A stretch of 64,000 nucleotides of DNA. Origin: Pampus argenteus (lineage: Eukaryota > Chordata > Actinopteri > Scombriformes > Stromateidae). The notes under the pieces were generated by a model. The model saw only the letters and a program-made list of their open reading frames with translations. It was not told where the DNA came from and did no database searches. The stretch lies in NCBI GenBank assembly GCA_036937835.1, contig CM072873.1, positions 7,710,001 through 7,774,000 on the forward strand. Reading direction: 5' to 3'. How positions within the stretch are numbered: position 1 is the stretch's first letter; every line of letters starts with the position of its first letter. Shown here piece by piece: positions 1-9,399 of this stretch. Both the position numbers and the translations under genes were made by a program.

Positions 1-2960
1 ATTAGCCCCTTTTAAAAAAAAAAAAAATCTTGTTTCAGTTTTATTTGATTTGTATTCATCTTTCCAGACAGCCATGAAAAATCAATGTTTATGTCTTACA
101 GAAAATCTGATCCTAACCTCTGAGACACCACACTGTAGTTGTGCTCCGTTGCTGACATCCATCCACGTTTATTCATTTTGATACAGTAACAGGAGTGTAA
201 TCTGATTGTATCTGTAGACCTTCAGATATCAATAGCTGCACAGGCACTTTTCCACTTTTCCACAACACTGAGTTTCTGGGATGTGGCCTGAGTCAGATGA
301 CATTATGACATTGAATAGTTACAAATAAATTCACCTGGTTTGGCTGCAACAAATCTGAACTGTGCACTCTCGTTCTTCGTCTTTATAGGTTTTGATTCGT
401 TATGTTATAGTATCTGTGATACACACATCTACAAGCTCAAACATTAAAGCAGAATGCTACATGAGCGCACTCCTCTGATCGCTCCCTTTCCTGTCACTCT
501 CATGTGTGCTTGGCTTAAATTGATTCCTGCCGTGAGATCTGATTACAGTTTACTGTATATTAAAGACATACAATCACTTTTGTGACCTTTTATTCTTCCT
601 AACAACACACTTTTCATTCAAACACATTCATTCTGAGTAAACGTGTGTGTGTGTGTGTGTGTGCGCTGAGTAAGCAGAACAGCTGATTAACCTACAAGGG
701 TAATTAAAGAGACATTGATTTTGCTCTCGTAATGCCACTGTGAAAGTAGCAACACTGTACAATAAAAAGGAGTCGTTATTGTCTGGTGCTGCAGAGTGTT
801 TAAGATGAAGCTGCAAGAATTATTCTACAGAGGGGACAGAAAAGTGTGCAATAACTTTCAGAGGAAAAGTGCTCCAAGGCTATTTATAAGATTTGTGCAA
901 TTTAAGTTCACATTATTCCAAACGAAATAAGACTTACATACAACTAAATGTGTGTTACCACATACACTGTAGGGAGGATGATTTCTGATCACACTGTTAA
1001 GCTATAAAAATGTGGAGGTCACTTTATAAAAGGAAGAGGCAGTCATGGGAACATATGCTGCGTCAGCATTTTGTGTCCGTCTGTTTAAATTAGTTGAGAC
1101 TGAAAATAAATAGAAAAAATAAACTGAAAATTTGTATTAAATTATTTTGTAGCACAATTTGTATCCGTTACAAGAAATAAGAGTTGAATGTTTTCACTGA
1201 AATGGGTGTATGAGTGTATTAATGTGTGTTTTGTAGATACTGTAGCCGCCTCTCAGCTGTAATTGATTGAAAGTCGACCCTGTAAAGACAAACATATACG
1301 CTCAGTTTGGTTACCTCGACGTAATGAGCTCATTGTGGTACAACCAAACTGATTACATGTAGCTAGAAGAGTCCCCATCATACCTTTAAAGCGGAAGAAT
1401 CTGGGAGATACCATGTGGTAATTAGTGTAGGGGTGTTAGTGTACTTTAATGTCAGTAAAGTCAAACCAGTACACAAACACATACATACAGTATCACAACC
1501 CATGAACTAAAACTACCTGAATGCCTGCAGGCATCATGCAAGTAATTAGTCACGCGTAGTGCGTTTCCTGCTATGACATGTTAAAATGTTTGCTGTGAAA
1601 AGGTCGATAAGGTCAGTCGCTCTAAAATGACTCATCTTAGGGAAAATGAGAAAACTGAAACATAACCAGAAGCAGAACAGAGCGTTGAAAGGCTCATTTA
1701 CATTAGTGATTGATGAACAGTGTGGCAATGTAATCATTTTCAATTATGACTAATTGGAAAACACACTATAACGTCTTCAATAATATTGTGTACATATATG
1801 TAACTTATTGTTTGCGGTAGAAAAAAACATCTTGGGCAGGCTTTTAGTCTAATTCTTTTACTGAACAGAAACACAACATCTCTATGTTCCTGTGTTGCTG
1901 ACGGTGACTTTCATTTCAAAAAAAGGCTAAAACAGTGAGCAATACTTAATGACTTTGAGCATAAAAGAAGGACAGAGGAGGAGGCACCCAAACGTAAAAG
2001 GTGACCATACCCCTGAGCGCTGACGTCGACGTTTATTTAAGGGCTAAAGCATAACCTACTTATTTAGCAATTCCCTGACAGCTGACGGCTGCAGAACACC
2101 GTGAACGTTCCTCAGCTGCCAGCTGAGAATTATCTGACTAAAGACGGCCATAGACAGTAATGTAGCGGCCGCGACTAATATTAAAATGAATAGAAGTGTG
2201 ATTGATGTCTGCAGCATTTGGCATCCTTTGGAGGGCAACTCTTGATAGTTGGCCTGTTTTCATTGATCGATACATTATCTGTTTAGGAGATAACGCAGAT
2301 AAATCTCACACAGATACTGTTGATGAAGGTGACTGCGGAAAAAACAAACAACAGTGCTGCAGCAAGAGAGAAAAGCAGCACCTCATGAAATGTATGCGCA
2401 GATTCAACACAAGTGTGAAATATAACCTGTAAACAGTTGAAAAATATAAATGCAGCTAATGATAATAAGACAAAGACAGACTTGACAACTTTATTATCAG
2501 GTTTATTCTCCTCCGTTTCAAGACTGCAGATCTCGATACTCATCGTGGGATGAACTGTGAATTCAGCATCTTGTTAAGGATTTCTATTGACTTAACGGTT
2601 TTTTTTAACCCAGGCACATTGATTAAGAACTCATTACAGTGATGACCCAGCAAACAGCGAGACGCCTCTCATTGCATGAAGCAAGTAACAGCCTTTGAAA
2701 CAAAATACAGCAACGTGACAACAAGGCACATGGATCAATAACAGATGAGGACCGAAACAGCGTGGTAGCAATGGAAACCGACCCGGACAAAGGGCAGCTA
2801 CAGAATGCTGTGTCATGTCTATGAGGAGTTTAAAAAAACATGCTACAAACACAAGAACAAATGTGACTTCGGACTGTCTCACTGTCCCAACAAGCACATT
2901 TAATGGCTTGGAAAGTGGGTATTGCACTTATGTTGACTTGTTCACAATATAAATTTTGTT
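1..2960. other. Intergenic stretch, no gene recognised
   Basis: No open reading frame here resembles a known protein, and I saw no convincing exon flanked by splice sites. The stretch is AT-rich, with short ORFs that look random. It contains one GT microsatellite near 643-662. It lies downstream of the KCNS3 gene, which reads leftwards, so distal KCNS3 3' UTR or a neighbour's regulatory DNA cannot be excluded. Confidence 0.6.
643..662. repeat. GT microsatellite
   Basis: About ten uninterrupted GT dinucleotides. A short simple-sequence repeat with no coding meaning. Confidence 0.9.
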
Positions 2961-2961
2961 T

Positions 2962-3266
2962 TTTGAAAAATAATATTTTTTTTTTGCTGAGTGCAAGATA
3001 AGAAGGTAGATAGTTGGAGCCAGTAAGTTTAGCTTAGCATAAAGATAGGAAATGGGCAAACAGCTAGGCTAGCTCTGTCATTGGGTAATAAAAACCGCCC
3101 TCCAGCACACCTGAAGATCACTAATTCACACATTATATCTCATTTGTTTATCTCCCTTAGTATAAACACTCCCGCGTTCCAGTGTTTATGCTAAGCTAAG
3201 ATAACCAGTTACTGGCTTCTGAAGGCAAATAAAAGTATTTCCTAAAATGCAAAACTATTCCTTTTG
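2962..3266 (+). mobile_element. Non-autonomous repeat, family copy A (near complete)
   Basis: The stretch contains the blocks TTTAGCTTAGCATAAAGA, AAACAGCTAGGCTAGCTCTG and TTTATGCTAAGCTAAGATAA, and ends in a TATTTCCTAAAATGCAAAAC-type tail. I recognise this order of blocks as an abundant short non-coding repeat of percomorph genomes. It has no coding capacity. Shorter copies of the same family occur at about 39005-39170 and 56935-57035. The superfamily assignment (probably a MITE-like DNA element) is inference. Confidence 0.6.
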
Positions 3267-3907
3267 CATGATGTTTGAATATTATCCCCAATTTAATTTT
3301 GGCAAATCCATTGCAGTATTATTATAAGTTGTGCATGATACATGAACTTGAGAGGAAACTTTTCTTGTTGATTCCAATTCTAGTATCGATTCCGGTTCGC
3401 ATTTATTCACAGTTTCAAATCTAGTATCGTAACAAAAAAGCTCAAACGTTTAGATAAACATTCATATTCATTCTTTTAAGTGTTTACTTTGACTTTCATT
3501 AAAAGGTCTTTAACCAAACATTCATAAAGTAAATATGTAAATAAAAACATATTTAGATAGTTTGCCTTTGTTTGCAATAATAAAGGGTTAGCACATTTGG
3601 GAACAGATAAGCAGAACCAAAAGTCGTGCATGACACATGAACTTGAGAGGAAACTTTTCTTGTTGATTCCAATTCTAGTATCGATTCTGGTTCGCATTTA
3701 TTCACAGTTTCAAATCTAGTATTGTAACAAAAAAGCTCAAACGTTTATATAAATATTCATGTTTACTTTGACTTTCATTAAAAAGGTCTTTAACCAAACA
3801 CTCATAAAGTAAATATGTAAATAAAAACATAGCTATGTCAGTAAATTTTCTTGACACTCCTCAGTTTTGTCTTTGGTCACCTTTCCTTTTATTGACAAAG
3901 AGAACAG

Positions 3908-4482
3908 TGTGACAGCTTGGTATCCTGGAAGTACTTGTGAGGTACCAGTGAGGTGCTAGTGAGATACCAGTGAGGTGCTAGTGAGGTACCAGTGAGGTAC
4001 CAGTGAGGTGCTAGTGAGATACCAGTGAGGTGCTAGTGAGATGCCAGTGAGATACCAGTGAGGTGCTAGTGAGGTACCAGTGAGGTGCTAGTGAGGTACC
4101 AGTGAGGTGCTAGTGAGGTACCAGTGAGGTGCTAGTGAGATACCAGTGAGGTGCTAGTGAGGTGCTAGTGATGTGCTAGTGAGGTACCAGTGAGGTGCTA
4201 GTGAGATACCAGTGAGGTGCTAGTGAGGTGCTAGTGAGGTGCTAGTGAGGTGCTAGTGAGGTACCAGTGAGGTGCTAGTGAGATACCAGTGAGGTGCTAG
4301 TGAGGTGCTAGTTAGGTACCAGTGAGGTGCTAGTGAGATACCAGTGAGGTGCTAGTGAGGTACCAGTGAGGTGCTAGTGAGGTACCAGCGAGGTTCTAGT
4401 GAGGTACCAGTGAGGTGCTAGTGAGGTACCAGCGAGGTTCTAGTGAGGTACCAGTGATGTTCCAGGATACCACGCTGTGACA
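3908..4482. repeat. 11-bp minisatellite bounded by inverted repeats
   Basis: From 3931 to 4459 there are about 48 units of 11 bp, alternating mainly between GAGGTACCAGT and GAGGTGCTAGT with a GAGATACCAGT variant. The array is bracketed by 23-bp arms at 3908-3930 and 4460-4482 that are reverse complements of each other with two mismatches (core GGTATCCTGGAA). The unit shows no CRISPR-like spacers. It sits inside the hAT-like remnant and probably varies in copy number. Confidence 0.9.
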
Positions 4483-4499
4483 CGTCACTCTCTGATGAC

Positions 4500-4663
4500 A
4501 CACTCAGAACAAAAGACCTCAAGATATCAAACACTGAATATTCTTTTATATCGATGCTGTGCTGATTAGTTAAATTTGATGTACAACCTGACTTATGGCT
4601 AATTAGCTTACCACATGCATTGCACTTTTCTTTGTCTTTTTCTTGAATAAGGTGGAGCCACAC
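4500..4663 (-). pseudogene. BED-type zinc-finger fragment of a hAT transposase
   Basis: The minus-strand reading gives KCNACGKLISHKSGCTSNL followed by a His-containing stretch and YSVFDILRSF. This fits the BED finger at the N-terminus of hAT transposases: C-x2-C, then the TSNL motif, then His. Downstream the frame runs into the minisatellite and stops, so the catalytic DDE and dimerisation regions are missing. This is a relic, not a gene. Confidence 0.6.
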
Positions 4664-4957
4664 GTTGGAGCTTTGACCATGGTCAATCTTTCACTACTGG
4701 TGTGATAATAGTTATGCATGCTAGTATCTAAACTAATCAACATGCTGGTGCGTTTATGTATGACATAGATCCTGGAAGATATTTTGCCTTTGTTTGCAAT
4801 AATAAAAGGTTAGCACATTTGGGAACAGATAAGCAGAACCAAAATTCTAATATTTTTATAGGTACCCTGTTCTTATATTTGGTTCTAATCTAGAACCGGT
4901 TTTCAGTTCTCAACCCTATTTTCGACATTGCTTCCTGGACGACTCTGGAACATTCTT

Positions 4958-6256
4958 TCACTTATTTCGTCTGAGATCTATGCGTCTTTGCCTCTCATAG
5001 AACTTGGCGAACTTATTGAAGATGTTAGTGATGGGCAATGCCACGATAAGCAGCCCACAGATGATGCACAGCGTTCCTATCACCTTCCCACCCAGCGTAA
5101 CGGGAAAGACGTCCCCGTAGCCCACTGTAGTCATGCTAACAGTGGCCCACCACCAGCCAATAGGCATGGTCTGCAGATCTGACTCCAGAGATTCTTTCTC
5201 TAGACAGTAAATGAGAGCAGAGAACATGGAAATGCCTACAGACAAGAAAAGCACAAGGAGTCCGACTTCACGGGAGCTGTGTCTAAGTGTGGCACCAAGA
5301 GAGCGGAGGCCAGCTGAGTGGCGAGCCAGTTTTAGGATGCGAAACACTCGCATCAACCTCAAGATCTGCACCACTTTGCCAACATTCTCCAGGTTTGTGT
5401 TCTCGCCTTCATCCGCTGTGTCACAGGCCAAAGTGACATAGAAGGGTATAACTGACATTAAGTCAATAATATTGAGAGGCCTGCACAAGAACTTCCTGGC
5501 CAATGGTGCAACAGCCAAACGAAGAATAAATTCTGCAGAGAAGAACAGGACACAGAAGTTTTCTAGGGAATCCAGCACTGGGTTTTCAATCTCCTTCTCA
5601 TTGAGATCCACCTGATGGAATTCAGGCATGCTGTGGATGCACATGGCTACGATGGAGACAATGACAACACTTAAGGATGCTACAGCCATTGCTTTGGCGG
5701 AAGTGGAGTAACCTGGATTCTCAAGTCGAATCCAAATATTCCTGCGGACATCTGCGCACCAGGAGCCATCAAACATGTCTATGTCCTCGTCCGAAGCTGA
5801 CAGCTCCTCAATAGATGAGTCTGAGCTGTGGAGCTGCTGGTCCTCGCTCTCCTGATCCCGTTCCTTATCCTGAACAAGCTCCATTAGCTCGTGGAATTTG
5901 CTGCTGCAGCAGAAGTCGAGGTGACGCTCCTTGATGCCCCAATACTCAATCTCTTGAAAAAATGAGACTACACACAACCCATCCACCAGGTGGAGTTTAC
6001 CTGTGAGGTAAAAGTTGAGAACATAACAGAAAAAATGTGGATTGCGGTCAAAATAGTACTCCATGTTAGAGGGGCTGAAGTCATCGCAGAGCTCCAGAAT
6101 TGCTTCTTTGGAGCTGCAACACAGAAGACGTCCCAGACGCGTCTGAGGGAACCGTTTCACAATGTTGTGCTCCATTCGTTGTTTAAAACCTCCGACGTTG
6201 ACATTAATGAAGCAATCATCAGGACTGTGCTGACGAAAGATCTGTCCATACACCAT
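4958..6256 (-). CDS. kcns3: Voltage-gated potassium channel modifier subunit Kv9.3-like, short C-terminus
   Basis: A single-exon ORF of 432 residues. Kv9 subunits are electrically silent alone; they join Kv2 subunits in the plasma membrane and change gating. In order: an N-terminal T1 domain (LNVGG-type NVNVGGFKQ near residue 19, YYFDRNP near 67), a charged linker (about 125-165), six transmembrane segments from about 184, the S4 sensor with RLMRVFRILKLARHS, and the pore filter TTVGYGD. Kv9.3 fits best: the start MVYG matches human MVFG, and the S1 region SLSVVIVSIVAMCIHSM is nearly identical. The human protein has 491 residues; this one stops after FERQRRIDLRRNK-like sequence and lacks about 60 tail residues. 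About 40 bp past the stop the hAT remnant begins. The start codon agrees with the family start. A teleost paralogue (3a or 3b) cannot be told apart here. Confidence 0.9.
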   Translation of the reverse strand: MVYGQIFRQHSPDDCFINVNVGGFKQRMEHNIVKRFPQTRLGRLLCCSSKEAILELCDDFSPSNMEYYFDRNPHFFCYVLNFYLTGKLHLVDGLCVVSFFQEIEYWGIKERHLDFCCSSKFHELMELVQDKERDQESEDQQLHSSDSSIEELSASDEDIDMFDGSWCADVRRNIWIRLENPGYSTSAKAMAVASLSVVIVSIVAMCIHSMPEFHQVDLNEKEIENPVLDSLENFCVLFFSAEFILRLAVAPLARKFLCRPLNIIDLMSVIPFYVTLACDTADEGENTNLENVGKVVQILRLMRVFRILKLARHSAGLRSLGATLRHSSREVGLLVLFLSVGISMFSALIYCLEKESLESDLQTMPIGWWWATVSMTTVGYGDVFPVTLGGKVIGTLCIICGLLIVALPITNIFNKFAKFYERQRRIDLRRNK

Positions 6257-6802
6257 GATGGAACAATAAGTAGCTCCTACTGGAGGCAGTTCGGGGTCTC
6301 CTTGGTGAAAATCTCAGAGGCTTTGTTCCCTGCGAGCCAAGACAATGGAATTAGTACACCTTCCCATCTGATCATATTGAAGTGCATTACATCAGAGAGG
6401 ACAAGTATCAAGTTACATCTGGGTTTCTATGACACCCTGAGGGAATGCTTAAATGACAGCTTTTCTATTTCTGTACAAGAACAGACGTTAAAAGAAAACA
6501 ACATAGTGTAAACGGTAAACGCAATGAATGGCCAGCCAAGGTTGACATGTGTCTGCTGCAACAGAAGTAATAGACTCTAAAAAGGAACCAATGGCGAGCA
6601 ATAGAAAGTAAAAGAGAAATAAACGAGACTTTGTGCGCCAATTAAAATGACACGAGAATCAGAAAGCAAAACACCTGCGCGCAAAATACACTTTGCCAAA
6701 TTGTCTATGACAGAAATAAAAACAACAACAACAACAACAACATTTCTAGTTGAAACTTGTCTTCATAGACACAGAAGCTGTAAGATAATGATCGCAGCTT
6801 AC

Positions 6803-6905
6803 CGGGCCATGTTGTACCGGGGCAGGTGTCCTTCGCTCGGTGTGCGGCGCAGAGCGGGACGCAGCTTGCAGCAGGACACCTGATCACACGGCTGGCACAT
6901 GGCTC
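6803..6905 (-). other. Possible KCNS3 5' noncoding exon
   Basis: A GC-rich segment, unlike its AT-rich surroundings, ends on the minus strand in a canonical donor (GTAAG at 6798-6802). A plausible acceptor CCTCCAG lies shortly upstream of the KCNS3 start codon, near 6285. KCNS genes typically have a noncoding 5' exon before the single coding exon. The upstream limit and the transcription start are not visible. Confidence 0.4.
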
Positions 6906-8298
6906 CACAATAACACGCTACACAATACATTTAAACATTGATGTGTTGTGTGACACCAGTGTTTCAGGGCGCGTCCGCTCACTTACGATGTGCCAAATTT
7001 ATCACTGTAAATATTTTATGATTGTTTTAGACTAAGTGCTCACATGGTCTTCTTTAGGAGCTGCTTCCGTTTTTCCTCGTTAGTTTCCTGGTTAGTGTGG
7101 ATATTTTCAGGTGAACAAGTTAACTAAATGAATTGGTTAAAAAAAAAAAAAAAAAACCCACACAGATTTAGCAAGAGGTTTACATGCAGCATTGATAGAG
7201 TGGCAGGAGTCAGTGACACAAACATGTAAACATGTAAGCATGTAAACATGCCACATTAATGAGTCATACTTTGAAATTTCCCATTTTATGACACGTGCCC
7301 CACTAGGTAAGTATTGTAAGTATTGTAGTGATACTATTGTATCACCTTATGGTGAAATCTTCATTTAAAACCTGTCTTGTATCCAATCTGATACTTGTCT
7401 TTCACCCCTTGGTTTATACCTTTATCACTACAATTCAAACACAGTACAATACATTATGGAAAAAATCTATATGAAAATATATATTTTTTTTAATTTCTTC
7501 TCTAATTTTGGACCAAATAAAGGTTCCATATTCAAGAAGTCACAGTTTTTCTGTCCATTATTTCTTGGGTCACATTACAGGAGCAACACACAGTATGTAA
7601 AAAAAAAAAAGTAAACTTTTTATAATAAACGTGAAAGCTTCACGTGACTCCAAGGTCCCCAGAGTCATGCAAAAATACTTATAATCCTAGTGATAGGATA
7701 GACGAATGATTGCTCAGTCTTGGCTGGGCCATTACGCATATCATAATTATTTCTTGAGAAATGCTGCAGTGGCGTACCACATTACAGAAATTATGCAAAA
7801 GATATGCAAAACAGAACACAGAGTAGCTGATTTGAACTGTTTTAGATGCTGTATGCTACTCAGTAATTCAATGTATTGACAGCAGATGGCAGAAGAAGGC
7901 TGCATCAGAGGCAAACAGACAGCAACTGTCAAGACTGACACAATAATGCCTGCATGGGAATATGTATATTAATATTTGTTATATTCTGTTCGGCGTAAAG
8001 TGAATTATTTGTAATAAATGTTTGAAACCAGCTGAATTCAGCCAAACATTTCTCTCTTGAGACATCGAGGCTGAAAATGTGCACCCTTGCTACAAATTAG
8101 TGTATTCACAAAAAATTGATTGTCTTGATGTATTAATAGATGAATCAAACCAGACTTTTATCTCCACAGATGCTCCTTTAATTATTTGGTAAACTGACCC
8201 CAGCAGAGGACAAACTCCTCTTAACTGCTGATGGTGTTGATTGCTAATTTTCCAAAACATCTAGTTGCTGTCTGTCCTAATGTGGTCAAGACTGCAAC
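6906..8298. other. Intergenic stretch between KCNS3 and WDR35
   Basis: No gene-like ORF. The stretch has A-runs and a short CATGTAAA-type repeat near 7225-7250. It probably contains the KCNS3 promoter at its left end and lies downstream of WDR35. Confidence 0.5.
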
Positions 8299-8925
8299 AC
8301 ATAATAATAATAATAATAATATTACATTTTATGCTTTCAAGATACTCAAAGACACTTTACATAAAAAAAACATCAGTAAAAAAAACAGTACACAAAAAAA
8401 AAGAAAACACAATGGACTGGGCTAAACATTAAAAGCAATTTTAAAAAGGTGTGTTTTTATCAGAGAATTGAAGGTGGGCAAGTCAGTGCAGTTGTGGATG
8501 TGTTTGTGAAGAGAGAGCCAGAATGATGGGGCAGCTGCGGAAAAGGCTCTGTCGCCCCAGGTTCAGTGCTTGGTCCCGAGTGGTGGGGTAAGGAGGTTTG
8601 GCGTCAGGGGACGGAGGGACGGAGGCTGCGGGATGGACTGTGCTGATGGAGCAGGTCAGTGAGGTAGGAAGGGGCCTGGTTATGGAGGGCTTTGTGTGTG
8701 AGGAGGAACTGGGAGCCAGTGGAGTTTCTGGAGGACAGGAGTGATATGATCACGGGTGAGCAGGTGTGCAGCAGAGTTTTAGATGTACTGTAGTTTATTT
8801 AAAGTTTCGGATGGTGTGACCACAGAGGATGCTGTTGCAGTAGTCAATTCTGGAAGTGATGAAGGCATGAATGAGGGTTTCAGCAGTGGAGAAGGAGAGT
8901 GATGGGCGGCCGTTGAAGTAGCAGA
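8299..8925 (-). mobile_element. L2/Rex1-like LINE, 3'-end fragment
   Basis: On the minus strand it begins with a reverse-transcriptase remnant, AETLIHAFITSRIDYCNS, typical of the RT C-terminal region in the L2/Rex1 group. It continues through KALHNQAPSYLTDLLHQHS-like sequence and a TAAAGTGTCTTTGAGTATCT-type 3' end. It closes with an ATT microsatellite (the AATAAT run near 8302-8321 on plus). This is a classic 5'-truncated LINE. The exact clade was not tested. Confidence 0.75.
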
Positions 8926-9399
8926 AAAATGAAAACCAATCAAAATATATATATTGTCCTGACAGTTTATTCACTGTTGTCTTCCATATAAAAATAGTTA
9001 ACAAAGCAGTTGTATTCATTATTAATTATTTTACATTATAAGTATTTTACAAGATTTAAAATACATCTAACTCAGGTATTAAAGCATACATACAGTACTA
9101 GTCTAATAGTTTCTTTCTCATTGACTCGTACTTTTGACTGGTTCTGTAAAGTGAAGTGATCACTTCAAACATTTTGACATCATATATGACAGTTTCAGTT
9201 TAAAGTTGCCCACTCTGTTAGCACCTTCTGCCTTCGCCTGCCTGTTCAAGCTTTAACCACAAAAAGCATGTTAGTTTCAAGAATCTTTTTTTCTTTTTTA
9301 AACCAAGAGTAGCTATTTTCTACTAATAAAAAAAAAAAGGAAACGTATATGAAAGCACATTTCAATGCTGTAAAATGTGGTGTGTTATCAGATTGAACC

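Larger units (their letters stand above)
3331..4918 (-). mobile_element. Degenerate hAT-like DNA transposon remnant
   Basis: Read on the minus strand, the right edge near 4918 starts TAGGGTTGAGAAC and runs into an AACCGGTTCTAGA block, like the ends of fish hAT elements as I remember them. An internal relic at 4500-4663 encodes a BED-type zinc finger. A 295-bp segment (3331-3625) is directly repeated at 3626-3835. The continuation of that repeat (matching 3562-3620) reappears at 4783-4842, so roughly 945 bp interrupts the second copy. No transposase core is left and I could not identify the left terminus. Confidence 0.55.

Noticed and set aside
3931..4459. A regularly repeated array that could be mistaken for a CRISPR array
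   Set aside because: The 11-bp units are contiguous with no unique spacers, and the context is a vertebrate genome; it is a minisatellite.
5990..6511. A 173-codon plus-strand ORF overlapping KCNS3
   Set aside because: It is antisense to the clearly conserved potassium channel reading frame and resembles no protein; a shadow ORF.
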